Shown: positions 42,216 to 50,783 of the stretch, in pieces
Numbering within the stretch: position 1 is the first letter of the stretch
Layout: every line of letters begins with the position of its first letter
DNA from: CAZAPG01 sp964486935
GTDB lineage: Bacteria > Chloroflexota > Anaerolineae > 4572-78 > J111
DNA length: 64,000 nucleotides
Reading direction: 5' to 3'
Assembly (NCBI GenBank): GCA_964486935.1
Contig: CAZAPG010000005.1
Span: 62,001 to 126,000 of the forward strand
Program-made: the position numbers and the translations under genes
The notes under the pieces: model-generated
What the model was told of the DNA's origin: nothing
The model's database searches: none
The model's input: the letters and a program-made list of their open reading frames with translations, nothing else

Positions 42216-44078
42216 GTGAAAAACTATTTTTATCTGATTATTGTTACCTTGCTGCTGGGAATTGTCCTGTCTATGGCCCCGGCGGCAGCCCAGGCTCAGG
42301 GAATTGCCTGCGAAACTGAAGTGACCGTGCAGGCCGATGACTGGCTCTCTAAAATCGCCGACAAATTTTACGGCGACCCGCTGGCCTTTCCGGCTATTGT
42401 AGCCGCTACCAGCGCCCAGGCCGCTACCGATGACAGTTTTGTAGCGTTGAACAATCCGGATGTGATTGAGGCCGGCTGGAAACTGTGCATCCCCAGCGCC
42501 GCCGATGCCGAAGCCCTGCTGACCGGCAGCATGGCCGAGGCCATGGCCGCCTCCGGCGATGGTCAAACCCTGGTCGTCGCCCTGTCCGAAGCGCCCACCT
42601 CGCTGGACCCGGCCGACCACCGCAGCCGCCAGTCTGAAACCGTTATCCGCAATATGTTTGACGGGTTAGTGACCCGCGACACCCGTAACGGCGTTCATCT
42701 GGAACTGGCCGAGGCTCTCAACTGGCTGGACGACACCACTCTGGAAGCCAAATTGCGCCAGGGAGTCAAATTTCACAACGGCCAGGAAATGACCGCCGAT
42801 GACGTGGTTTTTACCTTTAACCGCATCATTCAGGAAAACGCCATCGAGTACCCCGAACCCCACACCTCGCCCCGCAAGGGCCTGATTGCGCCGCTGGAGT
42901 CGGTTGAAAAAGTTGACGATTACACCGTTCGCTTTAAATTTAGTGGCGTCTGGCCGCCGGCCATGCAGTTGCTGGTTCACCAGCAAATTGTGCCTAAAGC
43001 CTACCTTGAAGAAGTGGGCACCCAGGGCTTTGTGGAAAACCCCATTGGCACCGGCCCCTTTAAATTTGTCGAAGGCCAGCTTGACGACCAGATTGTGCTG
43101 GAACGCTTTGACGACTACTGGGGCGGCGCGCCCGACCTGCCGCCGGTTGGTCCGGCCCCGATTCAGCGCGTCGTCTTCCGGGTCATCCCCGAAGCCTCAA
43201 CCCGCGTGGCGGCCTTGCTGGCCGGCGAGGTGCACATTATCCAGGCCGTGCCGCCGGAACTGGTCGGCACCCTGGGCCTGAGCGAAGGCGTTGAAGTAAA
43301 AACCGCCCCCGGCACCGAACCGCAGTGGCTGCAACTCAACGTGTCCGACCCGCTCTTTGCCGATGTCAATGTGCGCCGGGCGCTCAACTACGCCGTGGAT
43401 AAAGATTTGATTATCGAGGCCATTTATGGAGGCCGCGCCGTGGCCTTGCCCGGCCCGCTGTCGCCCTTTAATAACTTTACCAACACCAGTTTGCAACCCT
43501 ACGCTTACGACCCCGACCAGGCCCTATCGCTGCTGGCCGAAGCTGGCTGGACTGACACCAACGGCGATGGTATTCTGGACAAAGACGGCCAGCCCTTTGC
43601 CTTTACCATTGACACCCTAGAGCAATGGCGGCCCCTGGCCGAAGGCGTCGCCAGCATCCTGCGCGAGATTGGCATTGACGCCGGCGTGCGTTTTTGGGAA
43701 TACAGCGTGGTTCAGCCGCAATTGCTGGCTTGCGAGCGCCAGGCATTTCTGGATGACTGGGGCGACTCGGCCTTTGACCCGGTGGGCCATTTTGAAGCCA
43801 AATGGCACACCCGCATCGAAGGCCAGCCTTACGGCCGCGGCAACTTTATGTGCTACAGCAACCCCCGCGTTGACGAGCTGACCAAAGCCGGCGAAACCGA
43901 GTCTGCCGAGGCTCAACGGCACGCCATTTATGATGAGGCCCAGCAGCTTGTTTATGAGGACGCTCCCGCCGTATTCCTGATTTTGCCCGAAGTGGCCGAA
44001 GCCAGCTCCAGCCGGGTACAAAACTGGGAACCCGCCTCCGACAGCCGCATCAACCTGCATGATGTGAGTTTGCGATAG
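42216..44078 (+). CDS. Peptide ABC transporter substrate-binding protein (family 5) with LysM-like domain
   Basis: This 620-residue exported protein has a signal peptide (residues 1-~28, cut after AQA), a LysM-like module (~33-95: VTVQADDWLSKIADKFYGDP, then NPDVIEAGWKLCIP) and a family 5 solute-binding domain (~110-615: SLDPADHRSRQSETVIRNMFDGL, VKFHNGQEMTADDVVFTFNR). Such proteins feed di- and oligopeptides, nickel or opines to Dpp/Opp transporters. LysM should hold the protein to peptidoglycan, an unusual combination. No lipobox is present. GTG 42216 follows AGGAGGAGG; the ATG at 42186 lies before that site. Confidence 0.88.
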   Translation: MKNYFYLIIVTLLLGIVLSMAPAAAQAQGIACETEVTVQADDWLSKIADKFYGDPLAFPAIVAATSAQAATDDSFVALNNPDVIEAGWKLCIPSAADAEALLTGSMAEAMAASGDGQTLVVALSEAPTSLDPADHRSRQSETVIRNMFDGLVTRDTRNGVHLELAEALNWLDDTTLEAKLRQGVKFHNGQEMTADDVVFTFNRIIQENAIEYPEPHTSPRKGLIAPLESVEKVDDYTVRFKFSGVWPPAMQLLVHQQIVPKAYLEEVGTQGFVENPIGTGPFKFVEGQLDDQIVLERFDDYWGGAPDLPPVGPAPIQRVVFRVIPEASTRVAALLAGEVHIIQAVPPELVGTLGLSEGVEVKTAPGTEPQWLQLNVSDPLFADVNVRRALNYAVDKDLIIEAIYGGRAVALPGPLSPFNNFTNTSLQPYAYDPDQALSLLAEAGWTDTNGDGILDKDGQPFAFTIDTLEQWRPLAEGVASILREIGIDAGVRFWEYSVVQPQLLACERQAFLDDWGDSAFDPVGHFEAKWHTRIEGQPYGRGNFMCYSNPRVDELTKAGETESAEAQRHAIYDEAQQLVYEDAPAVFLILPEVAEASSSRVQNWEPASDSRINLHDVSLR

Positions 44079-44126
44079 GTTAAATGTAGCTGTAAAGTAG
44101 TTGGTGAAGTATAAAATAATCAAAAT

Positions 44127-44170
44127 ACGCAACACGCAATACCCTCTACGCAACGTATTGCGTGTTGCGT
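44127..44170. repeat. Perfect palindrome between binding protein and permease genes
   Basis: Arms ACGCAACACGCAATAC (44127-44142) and GTATTGCGTGTTGCGT (44155-44170) are perfect complements around a 12-base loop. It could tune the ratio of binding protein to permease by RNA processing or partial termination. Confidence 0.75.
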
Positions 44171-44210
44171 GACCTATTGCTTCGCTCATCAATCCCGGGA
44201 GCATGTGATC

Positions 44211-45221
44211 GTGCGAGCCGTAAAAATTCTGGAACGGATTTTATACACTGTGCCCATCATGCTTGGCGTGGCTGTTATTGTGTTTGTTTTCATCCGCCTC
44301 ACCCCCGGCGACCCGGTGGATATTATGATGGGGCAGGGCGGAGCCATCTCCGCCGGCGAAATCGAGCAACTTCGCAGCGAGTTTCACCTGGATGAACCTA
44401 TCAGTACCCAGTTGTGGTACTTTCTCAGCGATGCCGTCAGGGGCGATTTGGGTTACTCTTACATCAAAAAGCAGCCGGTCACTACTCTCATTGGCGACCG
44501 CCTGCCAGCCACCATCGAGTTGGCCCTGGGCGCGCTGATTATTTCGTTATTGATTGCTTTTCCCATCGGCATTATTTCGGCGGTGCGGCAAAATTCTATG
44601 GTAGACCGCCTGAGCATGGCCAGCGCCTTTTTGGGTATTTCGATGCCCGGTTTCTGGCTGGGCATTGTGCTGATTCTTGTTTTTGGGGTCTGGTTAAAGT
44701 GGCTGCCGGTGCAGGGGCGCATCAGCACCGATATCCAATTGGAAACCCTGACCGGCTTTTATCTCATCGACAGCCTTGTTAGCGGTAACTGGCCGGCCTT
44801 TGTTAGCAGCGCCCGCCACCTGTTGCTGCCCTCGGTTACGCTTGGAGCGGCAGTTGCGGCCATTGTGGCTCGCGTGCTGCGCTCCAGTATGCTGGAAACG
44901 CTGCGGGCCGATTACGTGCATCTGGCCCGGGCCAAAGGCGCGCCGGAAAGTCTGGTAGTCGCCAAACACGCCCTGCGCAACGCGCTCATTCCCACCGTTA
45001 CGGTGGTGGGCTTGCAGGTGGGCGTGCTGCTGGGCGGCAACATGATTATCGAAACCGTGTTTGGCTGGCCCGGCCTGGGGCGCATGGTGGTTGAAGCCAT
45101 CTTCAACCGCGATTTTCCCCTGGTGCAGGGCGCGGTAATGATTTACGCCTTCACCTTTGTGATTGCCAACTTAGTGGTAGATGTGCTGTACACCTATCTG
45201 AATCCGAAGATAACGCTGTAA
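44211..45221 (+). CDS. Peptide ABC transporter permease, DppB/OppB type
   Basis: This 336-residue inner-membrane permease has six predicted helices and the DppB hallmarks: the N-terminal RLTPGDPVDIMMG motif, the periplasmic loop after it, and the cytoplasmic EAA-type coupling motif in LARAKGAPESLVVAKHALRNALIP. GTG 44211 is preferred: GGGAG lies nine bases upstream and the normal family N-terminus begins there; the earlier in-frame GTG at 44169 falls in the palindrome. It pairs with the DppC-like protein that follows. Confidence 0.9.
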   Translation: MRAVKILERILYTVPIMLGVAVIVFVFIRLTPGDPVDIMMGQGGAISAGEIEQLRSEFHLDEPISTQLWYFLSDAVRGDLGYSYIKKQPVTTLIGDRLPATIELALGALIISLLIAFPIGIISAVRQNSMVDRLSMASAFLGISMPGFWLGIVLILVFGVWLKWLPVQGRISTDIQLETLTGFYLIDSLVSGNWPAFVSSARHLLLPSVTLGAAVAAIVARVLRSSMLETLRADYVHLARAKGAPESLVVAKHALRNALIPTVTVVGLQVGVLLGGNMIIETVFGWPGLGRMVVEAIFNRDFPLVQGAVMIYAFTFVIANLVVDVLYTYLNPKITL

Positions 45222-45225
45222 AATC

Positions 45226-45256
45226 CGTATTACGTAGTTTTATTTCACGCAATACG
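45226..45256. repeat. Imperfect palindrome between the two permease genes
   Basis: CGTATTACGT (45226-45235) and ACGCAATACG (45247-45256) pair at nine of ten positions. The right arm continues CAATACG and belongs to the same family as 44127-44170. Confidence 0.6.
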
Positions 45257-45285
45257 CAATACGAACGTATGCAAGAAGGACGCCT

Positions 45286-46218
45286 ATGAGCATCTCTCCT
45301 TCTCTTGAAACTGCTCCAACCTGGTGGTACCCCTGGCAAATCCGGCTGCGGTTGTGGCGGCGCGGTCTGGCCGAATTTTATGGCGAACTGACCCATCACC
45401 CCATTTCATTGCTGGGGGGAATTATTGTGCTGCTCTTTATTTTGGCGGCTACGTTTGCGCCCTACATCACCGTTCACAACCCCGAGACCGGTAGCCTGCG
45501 CGCCCGGCTCAAACCGCCTGCCTGGCAGGCCGAGGGCCTGGCCGAATACCCGCTTGGCACTGATGCCCAGGGCCGCGATTTGCTCACCCGGATTGTCTTT
45601 GGGGCGCGGGTATCGCTGGCGGTGGGGATTTTGACCGTAGCCATTTCCGTGGCGGTGGGCTTGCTGTTGGGCGCGCTGGCCGGCTACTATCGCGGCTGGC
45701 TGGATACGGTGCTGTCTCGCTTTGCCGATTTGCTGATGGCTTTTCCCTTTTTGATATTTGCCATTGCCATGATGGCCTTTATTGGGCCGGGCTTTGGCAA
45801 CCTGATTCTGGCCCTGACCTTCAAAGGCTGGGTGGAATTTTTCCGGCTGGTGCGCGGCGAAATGATGAGTGAGAAAACCCGCGAGTATGTTGAAGCCGCC
45901 CGCGCCCTGGGCCGCAACCACCCGGCCATCATCACCACCGAGATTCTGCCCAACATCGTCCAATCGGTTTTTGTGGTGGGTACGCTGCGCATGGGCTTTT
46001 TCATCGTCACCGAAGCCTCGCTCAGTTTTTTGGGGCTGGGTATTCAGCCCCCCACCCCGGCCTGGGGGTCAATGGTGGCCGCCGGCCGAGATGTGATTCT
46101 ATCCGCCTGGTGGGTCTCTACCCTGCCCGGTCTGGCTATCGTGCTGCTGGTGCTCTCGCTCAATCTGTTTGGCGAGGGTCTGCGCGACATTCTGGACCCC
46201 CGGCTGAAGGTAGAGTAG
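45286..46218 (+). CDS. Peptide ABC transporter permease, DppC/OppC type
   Basis: This 310-residue permease is the partner of the DppB-like protein. It has an N-terminal cytoplasmic segment, a first helix at ~42-65, the conserved EYPLGTDAQGRDLLTRIVFGARVSL motif of the family, and the coupling motif REYVEAARALGRNHPAIITTEILPN. The C-terminus ends with LFGEGLRDILDPRLK, standard for OppC/DppC. AAGGA lies five bases before the ATG. It is the third gene of the transporter set. Confidence 0.93.
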   Translation: MSISPSLETAPTWWYPWQIRLRLWRRGLAEFYGELTHHPISLLGGIIVLLFILAATFAPYITVHNPETGSLRARLKPPAWQAEGLAEYPLGTDAQGRDLLTRIVFGARVSLAVGILTVAISVAVGLLLGALAGYYRGWLDTVLSRFADLLMAFPFLIFAIAMMAFIGPGFGNLILALTFKGWVEFFRLVRGEMMSEKTREYVEAARALGRNHPAIITTEILPNIVQSVFVVGTLRMGFFIVTEASLSFLGLGIQPPTPAWGSMVAAGRDVILSAWWVSTLPGLAIVLLVLSLNLFGEGLRDILDPRLKVE

Positions 46219-46223
46219 CAATT

Positions 46224-46282
46224 GGCAGGGCAGCAAGTGGGGTTTTTATGAATGGCTCCTCCTAGCCACTTGCTGCTCTGCC
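46224..46282. repeat. Inverted repeat between permease and ATPase genes
   Basis: GGCAGGGCAGCAAGTGG (46224-46240) and CCACTTGCTGCTCTGCC (46266-46282) pair at 16 of 17 positions with a 25-base loop. It is a third, unrelated palindrome within the same operon. Confidence 0.75.
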
Positions 46283-46298
46283 ACCTGGTTCAAAGATA

Positions 46299-47375
46299 AT
46301 GGATAACAACATACCTGTGCTGGAACTGAAAAATTTAACAACGGTTTTTCCCACCAGACGAGGCGAAGTGCGAGCCGTCAACGGCGTCAATCTGCGGGTG
46401 AACCCCGGCGAAATTCTGGGCATTGTGGGCGAGTCCGGCTGCGGCAAAAGCACGGTGCTGCGCTCTATTTTGCGTCTCATCGACCGGCCCGGCCGCATTG
46501 CCGCAGGGCAGATTCTCTTCAAAGGCCGGGACCTGCTGGGCGTGTCGTCAGGGGCTATGCGGGATGTCCGGGGTAAGGAAATTTCGATGATTTTTCAAGA
46601 CCCGCTCAGCACCCTCAACCCCGTGTTTCCGGTGGGTGAGCAAATTAGAGAGGCGCTGCGGCTGCACGGTCTCATTAAAAGCGGTTCGTCGCTGCCCTGG
46701 CCGTTTGACGGCGCCCGCCGCGCCCGGGAAAAAAAGCGGGTGCTGGAGGTGATGGCCGAAGTCGGCATCCCCGCCCCCGAAGCCCGTTACCGGGCCTACC
46801 CGCACCAGTTTTCCGGCGGTATGCAGCAGCGGGCGCTAATTGCCATCGGCCTGGCTTGCGAGCCGGCCCTGCTGCTGGCCGATGAACCCACCACCGCCCT
46901 GGATGTGACCATCCAGGCCCAAATTGTCAACCTGATGCAGCGCATCAACCGCACCCATCAAACCGGCATCATTTTGGTAACGCACAATCTGGGGCTGGCC
47001 GCCGAGTTTTGTCACAACATCGCCGTGATGTACGCCGGGCGCATTGTGGAACGCGGCCCGGTAGAGCAGGTGGTCAACGAACCCAAACATCCTTACACTC
47101 AGGGCTTGCTGGCCTGCCTGCCGCGTCTGACATCCAGGGCGCAGGCTATCAACCCCATCCCCGGCAATGTGCCGGATTTGGCCGACCTGCCGCCCGGCTG
47201 CGCCTTTGCCCCGCGCTGCCCCCTGGTGCAAGATGCCTGCTGGCAGGCCGATTTGCGCCTGCGGGCCGTCACCCCCGGCCATTATGCCCGCTGCATCCAG
47301 TATGAGGCCGGCGAACGTTACACCCTGGAAGCCAACAACGAGGCGAACAAAGCAGAAACACAACCGAAGGATTAA
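46299..47375 (+). CDS. Peptide ABC transporter ATPase, DppD/OppD type
   Basis: This 358-residue ATPase energises the transporter. Walker A GESGCGKST lies near residue 47, the Q-loop in MIFQDPLSTLNP, the signature FSGGMQQRALIAIGLA, Walker B LLLADEPTTALD. The C-terminal oligopeptide-transporter domain shows PPGCAFAPRCPLVQDACWQ, whose cysteines bind an Fe-S cluster in some family members. The Lys/Asn/Glu-rich tail is short. No distinct ribosome site is seen before the ATG. The gene is separated from its usual partner dppF by an unrelated dehydrogenase gene. Confidence 0.93.
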   Translation: MDNNIPVLELKNLTTVFPTRRGEVRAVNGVNLRVNPGEILGIVGESGCGKSTVLRSILRLIDRPGRIAAGQILFKGRDLLGVSSGAMRDVRGKEISMIFQDPLSTLNPVFPVGEQIREALRLHGLIKSGSSLPWPFDGARRAREKKRVLEVMAEVGIPAPEARYRAYPHQFSGGMQQRALIAIGLACEPALLLADEPTTALDVTIQAQIVNLMQRINRTHQTGIILVTHNLGLAAEFCHNIAVMYAGRIVERGPVEQVVNEPKHPYTQGLLACLPRLTSRAQAINPIPGNVPDLADLPPGCAFAPRCPLVQDACWQADLRLRAVTPGHYARCIQYEAGERYTLEANNEANKAETQPKD

Positions 47376-47438
47376 AATTAGTTAGCCCGGCCAATTTAAC
47401 AATAAAGTTGCTGTCACAACAAATCGGGAGGAATATTT

Positions 47439-48434
47439 GTGAAAGCCATTGTATACACAGAATACGGATCGCCGGATGTTCTTCAGCTCAAAGAAATAGA
47501 AAAACCGGCTCCGAAAGACAATGAAATATTGATAAGAGTCCATGCCACCACGGTCAATTACGGAGATATTACGGCCCGGAATTTCAAAAATATCACCCCG
47601 CGCCAATTCAATATGCCTTTTCTCTTTTGGCTGCTGGGGCGAATAGATTTTGGACTCAACAAACCAAAAAGAAAAATCCTGGGGAGTGAATTTGCCGGCG
47701 AAATTGAAGCAACTGGCAAAGATGTAACGCGCTTTAAGAAAGGCGACCAGGTTTTTGGTTATCTTGGCCAGAGCATGGGCGCTTATGCCGAGTATCTATG
47801 CCTGCCCGAAGACAGAACAGTGGCCCTAAAACCGGCCAATATGAGCTATGAGGAAGCCGCTGCCGTTCCTTACGGAACTATCATGGCCTTGCATTTGCTC
47901 CAAAAAGTAAAGGTTCAGCCAGGGCAAAAAGTGTTGATCAATGGGGCCAGCGGCAGCATCGGTTCGGCAGCTGTCCAGATTGCCGCGCACCACTTTGGGG
48001 CAGAAGTGACCGGAGTCTGCGGCACGCCAAGATTGGAATTTGTGAAATCTCTGGGCGCTGACAAGGTGATTGATTACACCCAGCAGAACTTTACCCAAAG
48101 CGGCGAAACCTATGACCTTATTTTTGACATCCTGGGCAAGAGTTCATTTTCACAGAGTAAAAGCGCGCTAAAGCCAAACGGGCGCTATCTTTTAGCCAGC
48201 TTTAAAATGAAGCAACTTTTCCAGATGCTTTGGACTTCGATGGCAGGCAGCCAGAAAGTAATCTGCACGCTTGCACCGGGCGGTCTTGAAGATTTGGTTT
48301 CTGTTAAAGAACTGATTGAAGCGGGGAAGATTAAAGCAATCATTGATAAATGTTTTCCGTTGGCGCAGGCTGTCGAGGCGCACCGCTATGTTGAAGCAGG
48401 GCACAAAAAGGGAATTATTGTTATCACTGTATAA
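47439..48434 (+). CDS. Zinc-independent MDR alcohol dehydrogenase / quinone oxidoreductase
   Basis: This 331-residue protein belongs to the medium-chain dehydrogenase family, quinone reductase-like branch: N-terminal GroES-like domain (MKAIVYTEYGSPDVLQLKEIEKP), LGSEFAGEIEATG, and the NADP-binding Rossmann loop GASGSIGSAAVQIAAHHFG. Zinc-binding cysteines are lacking. The substrate is unknown. GTG 47439 is supported by GGGAGGA upstream. Its codons are visibly richer in A+T than its neighbours, and it sits between the two ATPase genes of the peptide transporter, so it was probably inserted by horizontal transfer. Confidence 0.88.
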   Translation: MKAIVYTEYGSPDVLQLKEIEKPAPKDNEILIRVHATTVNYGDITARNFKNITPRQFNMPFLFWLLGRIDFGLNKPKRKILGSEFAGEIEATGKDVTRFKKGDQVFGYLGQSMGAYAEYLCLPEDRTVALKPANMSYEEAAAVPYGTIMALHLLQKVKVQPGQKVLINGASGSIGSAAVQIAAHHFGAEVTGVCGTPRLEFVKSLGADKVIDYTQQNFTQSGETYDLIFDILGKSSFSQSKSALKPNGRYLLASFKMKQLFQMLWTSMAGSQKVICTLAPGGLEDLVSVKELIEAGKIKAIIDKCFPLAQAVEAHRYVEAGHKKGIIVITV

Positions 48435-48509
48435 AGCCAGCCTGCTGTGCAAATTTCTATTTCCAGCCAACCACAATAGAAGCATAAAGGCCATCAAAGG
48501 TATGACTCA

Positions 48510-49619
48510 ATGAACCAACCTGCGCCACCTCAAAACGGTATCCCGCTGGTAGAAGCGCGAAATATCAAAAAATATTTTCCCATCCAGGTCAATCTGCTGG
48601 GCAAACTCCTGGCCGGCCAAAAAGACCAACTGGTTAAAGCAGTGGATGACGTTAGCCTGAAGATTTACCCCGGCGAAACCGTGGGGCTGGTAGGCGAAAG
48701 CGGCTGCGGCAAAACCACCCTGGGCCGGGTAATGACCCGCCTGTACGAGCCAACCGCCGGCCAACTTCTCTTCCGCAACCGGCCGGTGGTGGGCGACCGC
48801 GTTGACGTTTCGGCGGCAACGCAGGCCGATGCCTTAAAGCAGTCCAGCCAGGTATTGTTCGACGACTCCGCCGCCGTCACAGTCCATGAAGATATGGAGG
48901 CCCAAACGCGCTATCTGAGCTTTTTTCGCGTCACCCAGATTATCTTTCAAAACCCCTACTCCTCACTGAACCCGCGCAAAACTGTGCGCGATATTGTTGG
49001 CGTGGCCCTGCGCCAGCGCGGCCTGCACGACGCCCAGGAGCGCGAGGCCGAAATTTTGCGCCTGCTCAAGCGGGTCGGCCTGAGCGAGCGCCACATTGAC
49101 GCCTATCCCCACCAGTTTTCCGGCGGCCAGCGCCAGCGCATTGGCATTGCCCGCTCGCTGGCGGTGCAGCCCCAATTTATTGTGGCCGACGAGCCGGTTT
49201 CGGCCCTGGATGTGTCAATTCAGGCGCAGGTCATTAACCTGCTGCAAGAGCTGCAAACGGAATTTGATTTAACCTACCTGTTCATTGCCCACGACCTCAG
49301 CGTAATTTACTACCTCTGCAACCGGGTGGCCGTGATGTATCTGGGCCACATTGTTGAAGAGGCCGAAACGCAATCGTTGTTTGACCAGCCCCGCCACCCC
49401 TACACCCAGGCGCTGCTGGCCGCCATCCCCGTGGTTGATAAAGCCGCCCGCCGCGAGCGGATTATCCTTGAAGGCGCAGTGCCCAGCCCCATCGACCCGC
49501 CCTCCGGCTGTCCCTTTCATACCCGCTGCTTTGCCAAAAAAGGGCCGGAGTGCGAAAATGAATATCCGCCCCAGTTTGAGGTTGAGGGGCATAAAGTGGC
49601 CTGCTGGCTGTATGAATAA
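48510..49619 (+). CDS. Peptide ABC transporter ATPase, DppF/OppF type
   Basis: This 369-residue ATPase is the second motor of the peptide transporter. Walker A GESGCGKTT is near residue 68, the signature FSGGQRQRIGIARSL and Walker B FIVADEPVSALD follow, and the C-terminus has PPSGCPFHTRCFAKKGPECE. Between Walker A and the Q-loop (IIFQNPYSSLNP) there is an insert of about 40 residues (from GDRVDVSAATQADA to HEDMEAQTRYLSF) that most DppF proteins lack. AAAGGT precedes the ATG. The C45-type hydrolase gene follows. Confidence 0.93.
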   Translation: MNQPAPPQNGIPLVEARNIKKYFPIQVNLLGKLLAGQKDQLVKAVDDVSLKIYPGETVGLVGESGCGKTTLGRVMTRLYEPTAGQLLFRNRPVVGDRVDVSAATQADALKQSSQVLFDDSAAVTVHEDMEAQTRYLSFFRVTQIIFQNPYSSLNPRKTVRDIVGVALRQRGLHDAQEREAEILRLLKRVGLSERHIDAYPHQFSGGQRQRIGIARSLAVQPQFIVADEPVSALDVSIQAQVINLLQELQTEFDLTYLFIAHDLSVIYYLCNRVAVMYLGHIVEEAETQSLFDQPRHPYTQALLAAIPVVDKAARRERIILEGAVPSPIDPPSGCPFHTRCFAKKGPECENEYPPQFEVEGHKVACWLYE

Positions 49620-49682
49620 GGTTTGGGAGATTGGGCGATTGCCTCTAGCCCGCTAACCCCCCCTTTGCCTGAAAACAAACCG

Positions 49683-50783
49683 ATGAAAACCAATACCACC
49701 CCCCAAATCATTACCATTCGCGGCAACCATTTTCAAATGGGCTACCAGCACGGGCAACAGGTCAAGCGATTGCGCAACCGCATTGTTACCGCTATCGACA
49801 TTCGCCTGAGGCAGCTTAAGCAAGATGGCGCGGACAGCGCCTTTGAACAACTTGTGGCCGACACCCAACAGGTGTTGCAAACCGTAGACCCGGCCACCAT
49901 TGAACTGATTGGCGGGTTGGCCGCCGGCCTGAGATTGCCGTTTGAGCAACTGCTGCGTTACAATCTGGTCGCCTTTTTGCGCGATGCGCTGACGACCCGC
50001 AGGAAGGCTGGCGGCATGGCGGCTGAAGGCTGCACCACCTGGGCTGCCAGTGGCCCTGCTACCGCAGATGGTCAACCAATTCTGGCCAAAAATAGAGATT
50101 ACCGGCTGGAGCATCTGCCTTTGCAACTGGTTGTGCGGGCCGAACCGGCCCAGGGGTATCGTTATACCTACATTACCAGCGCCGGCAGCCCCGGCGTGTT
50201 TGTAGCCGGTTTCAATGAGGCCGGCCTGGCTCTGGCCGATACCCACGTTCCCTCGCCCGATGTGGGCGCGGGCCTGCCCACCTATGCCCTGTCGATGCAC
50301 ATTTTAGAGGAGCAGGCCACGGTGCGCTCGGCGCTGGAATATCTGCAAGCCACCCCCCGGCTGGGGCGCAACAACCTGCTGCTGGCCGACGCCGGCGGCG
50401 ATATGGCCCTGTTTGAAATTGGCCATCGCCACAGCGCCGTTGTGGAAGCCGAAGCGGGTCTGTTGGTTAACACTAACCATTACCTCAGCCCGGCCATGCA
50501 GCCCTATTTTGTTGAAACCGACCCCGAACCCGGCAATACCTTACGGCGATACGAGGCAGCCAAAAGCGCGTTGCGCGACGCCTATGGCCGGATTGATGTT
50601 CCCCTGTCCCGGCAGCTAATGGCCCGGCACAGCGACTTGCCGGATGCAATCTGCCGCCATCCCCGCCCCGGTTCGGAAACCAGCACCATCTCCGCAACAA
50701 TTTTTTTGCCGGTTCAGCGTCAAATGCTCTTTTGCCACGGCCAGCCCTGCAGCCATGCATATCACTCGTTTAACTACGCTTAA
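49683..50783 (+). CDS. C45-type Ntn hydrolase (acyl-CoA:6-aminopenicillanate acyltransferase-like)
   Basis: This 366-residue protein resembles the C45 peptidase family of N-terminal nucleophile hydrolases, which cut themselves before a cysteine to free it and then hydrolyse or transfer N-acyl groups. The helix RGNHFQMGYQHGQQVKRLR and the nucleophile segment AAEGCTTWAASGPATADGQPILAKNRDY (Cys at ~118) are clear. No signal peptide, so it acts in the cytoplasm. Next to a peptide importer, a role in releasing amino acids from N-acyl or dipeptide conjugates is plausible. ATG 49683 opens the family's normal N-terminus. Last gene of the block. Confidence 0.85.
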   Translation: MKTNTTPQIITIRGNHFQMGYQHGQQVKRLRNRIVTAIDIRLRQLKQDGADSAFEQLVADTQQVLQTVDPATIELIGGLAAGLRLPFEQLLRYNLVAFLRDALTTRRKAGGMAAEGCTTWAASGPATADGQPILAKNRDYRLEHLPLQLVVRAEPAQGYRYTYITSAGSPGVFVAGFNEAGLALADTHVPSPDVGAGLPTYALSMHILEEQATVRSALEYLQATPRLGRNNLLLADAGGDMALFEIGHRHSAVVEAEAGLLVNTNHYLSPAMQPYFVETDPEPGNTLRRYEAAKSALRDAYGRIDVPLSRQLMARHSDLPDAICRHPRPGSETSTISATIFLPVQRQMLFCHGQPCSHAYHSFNYA

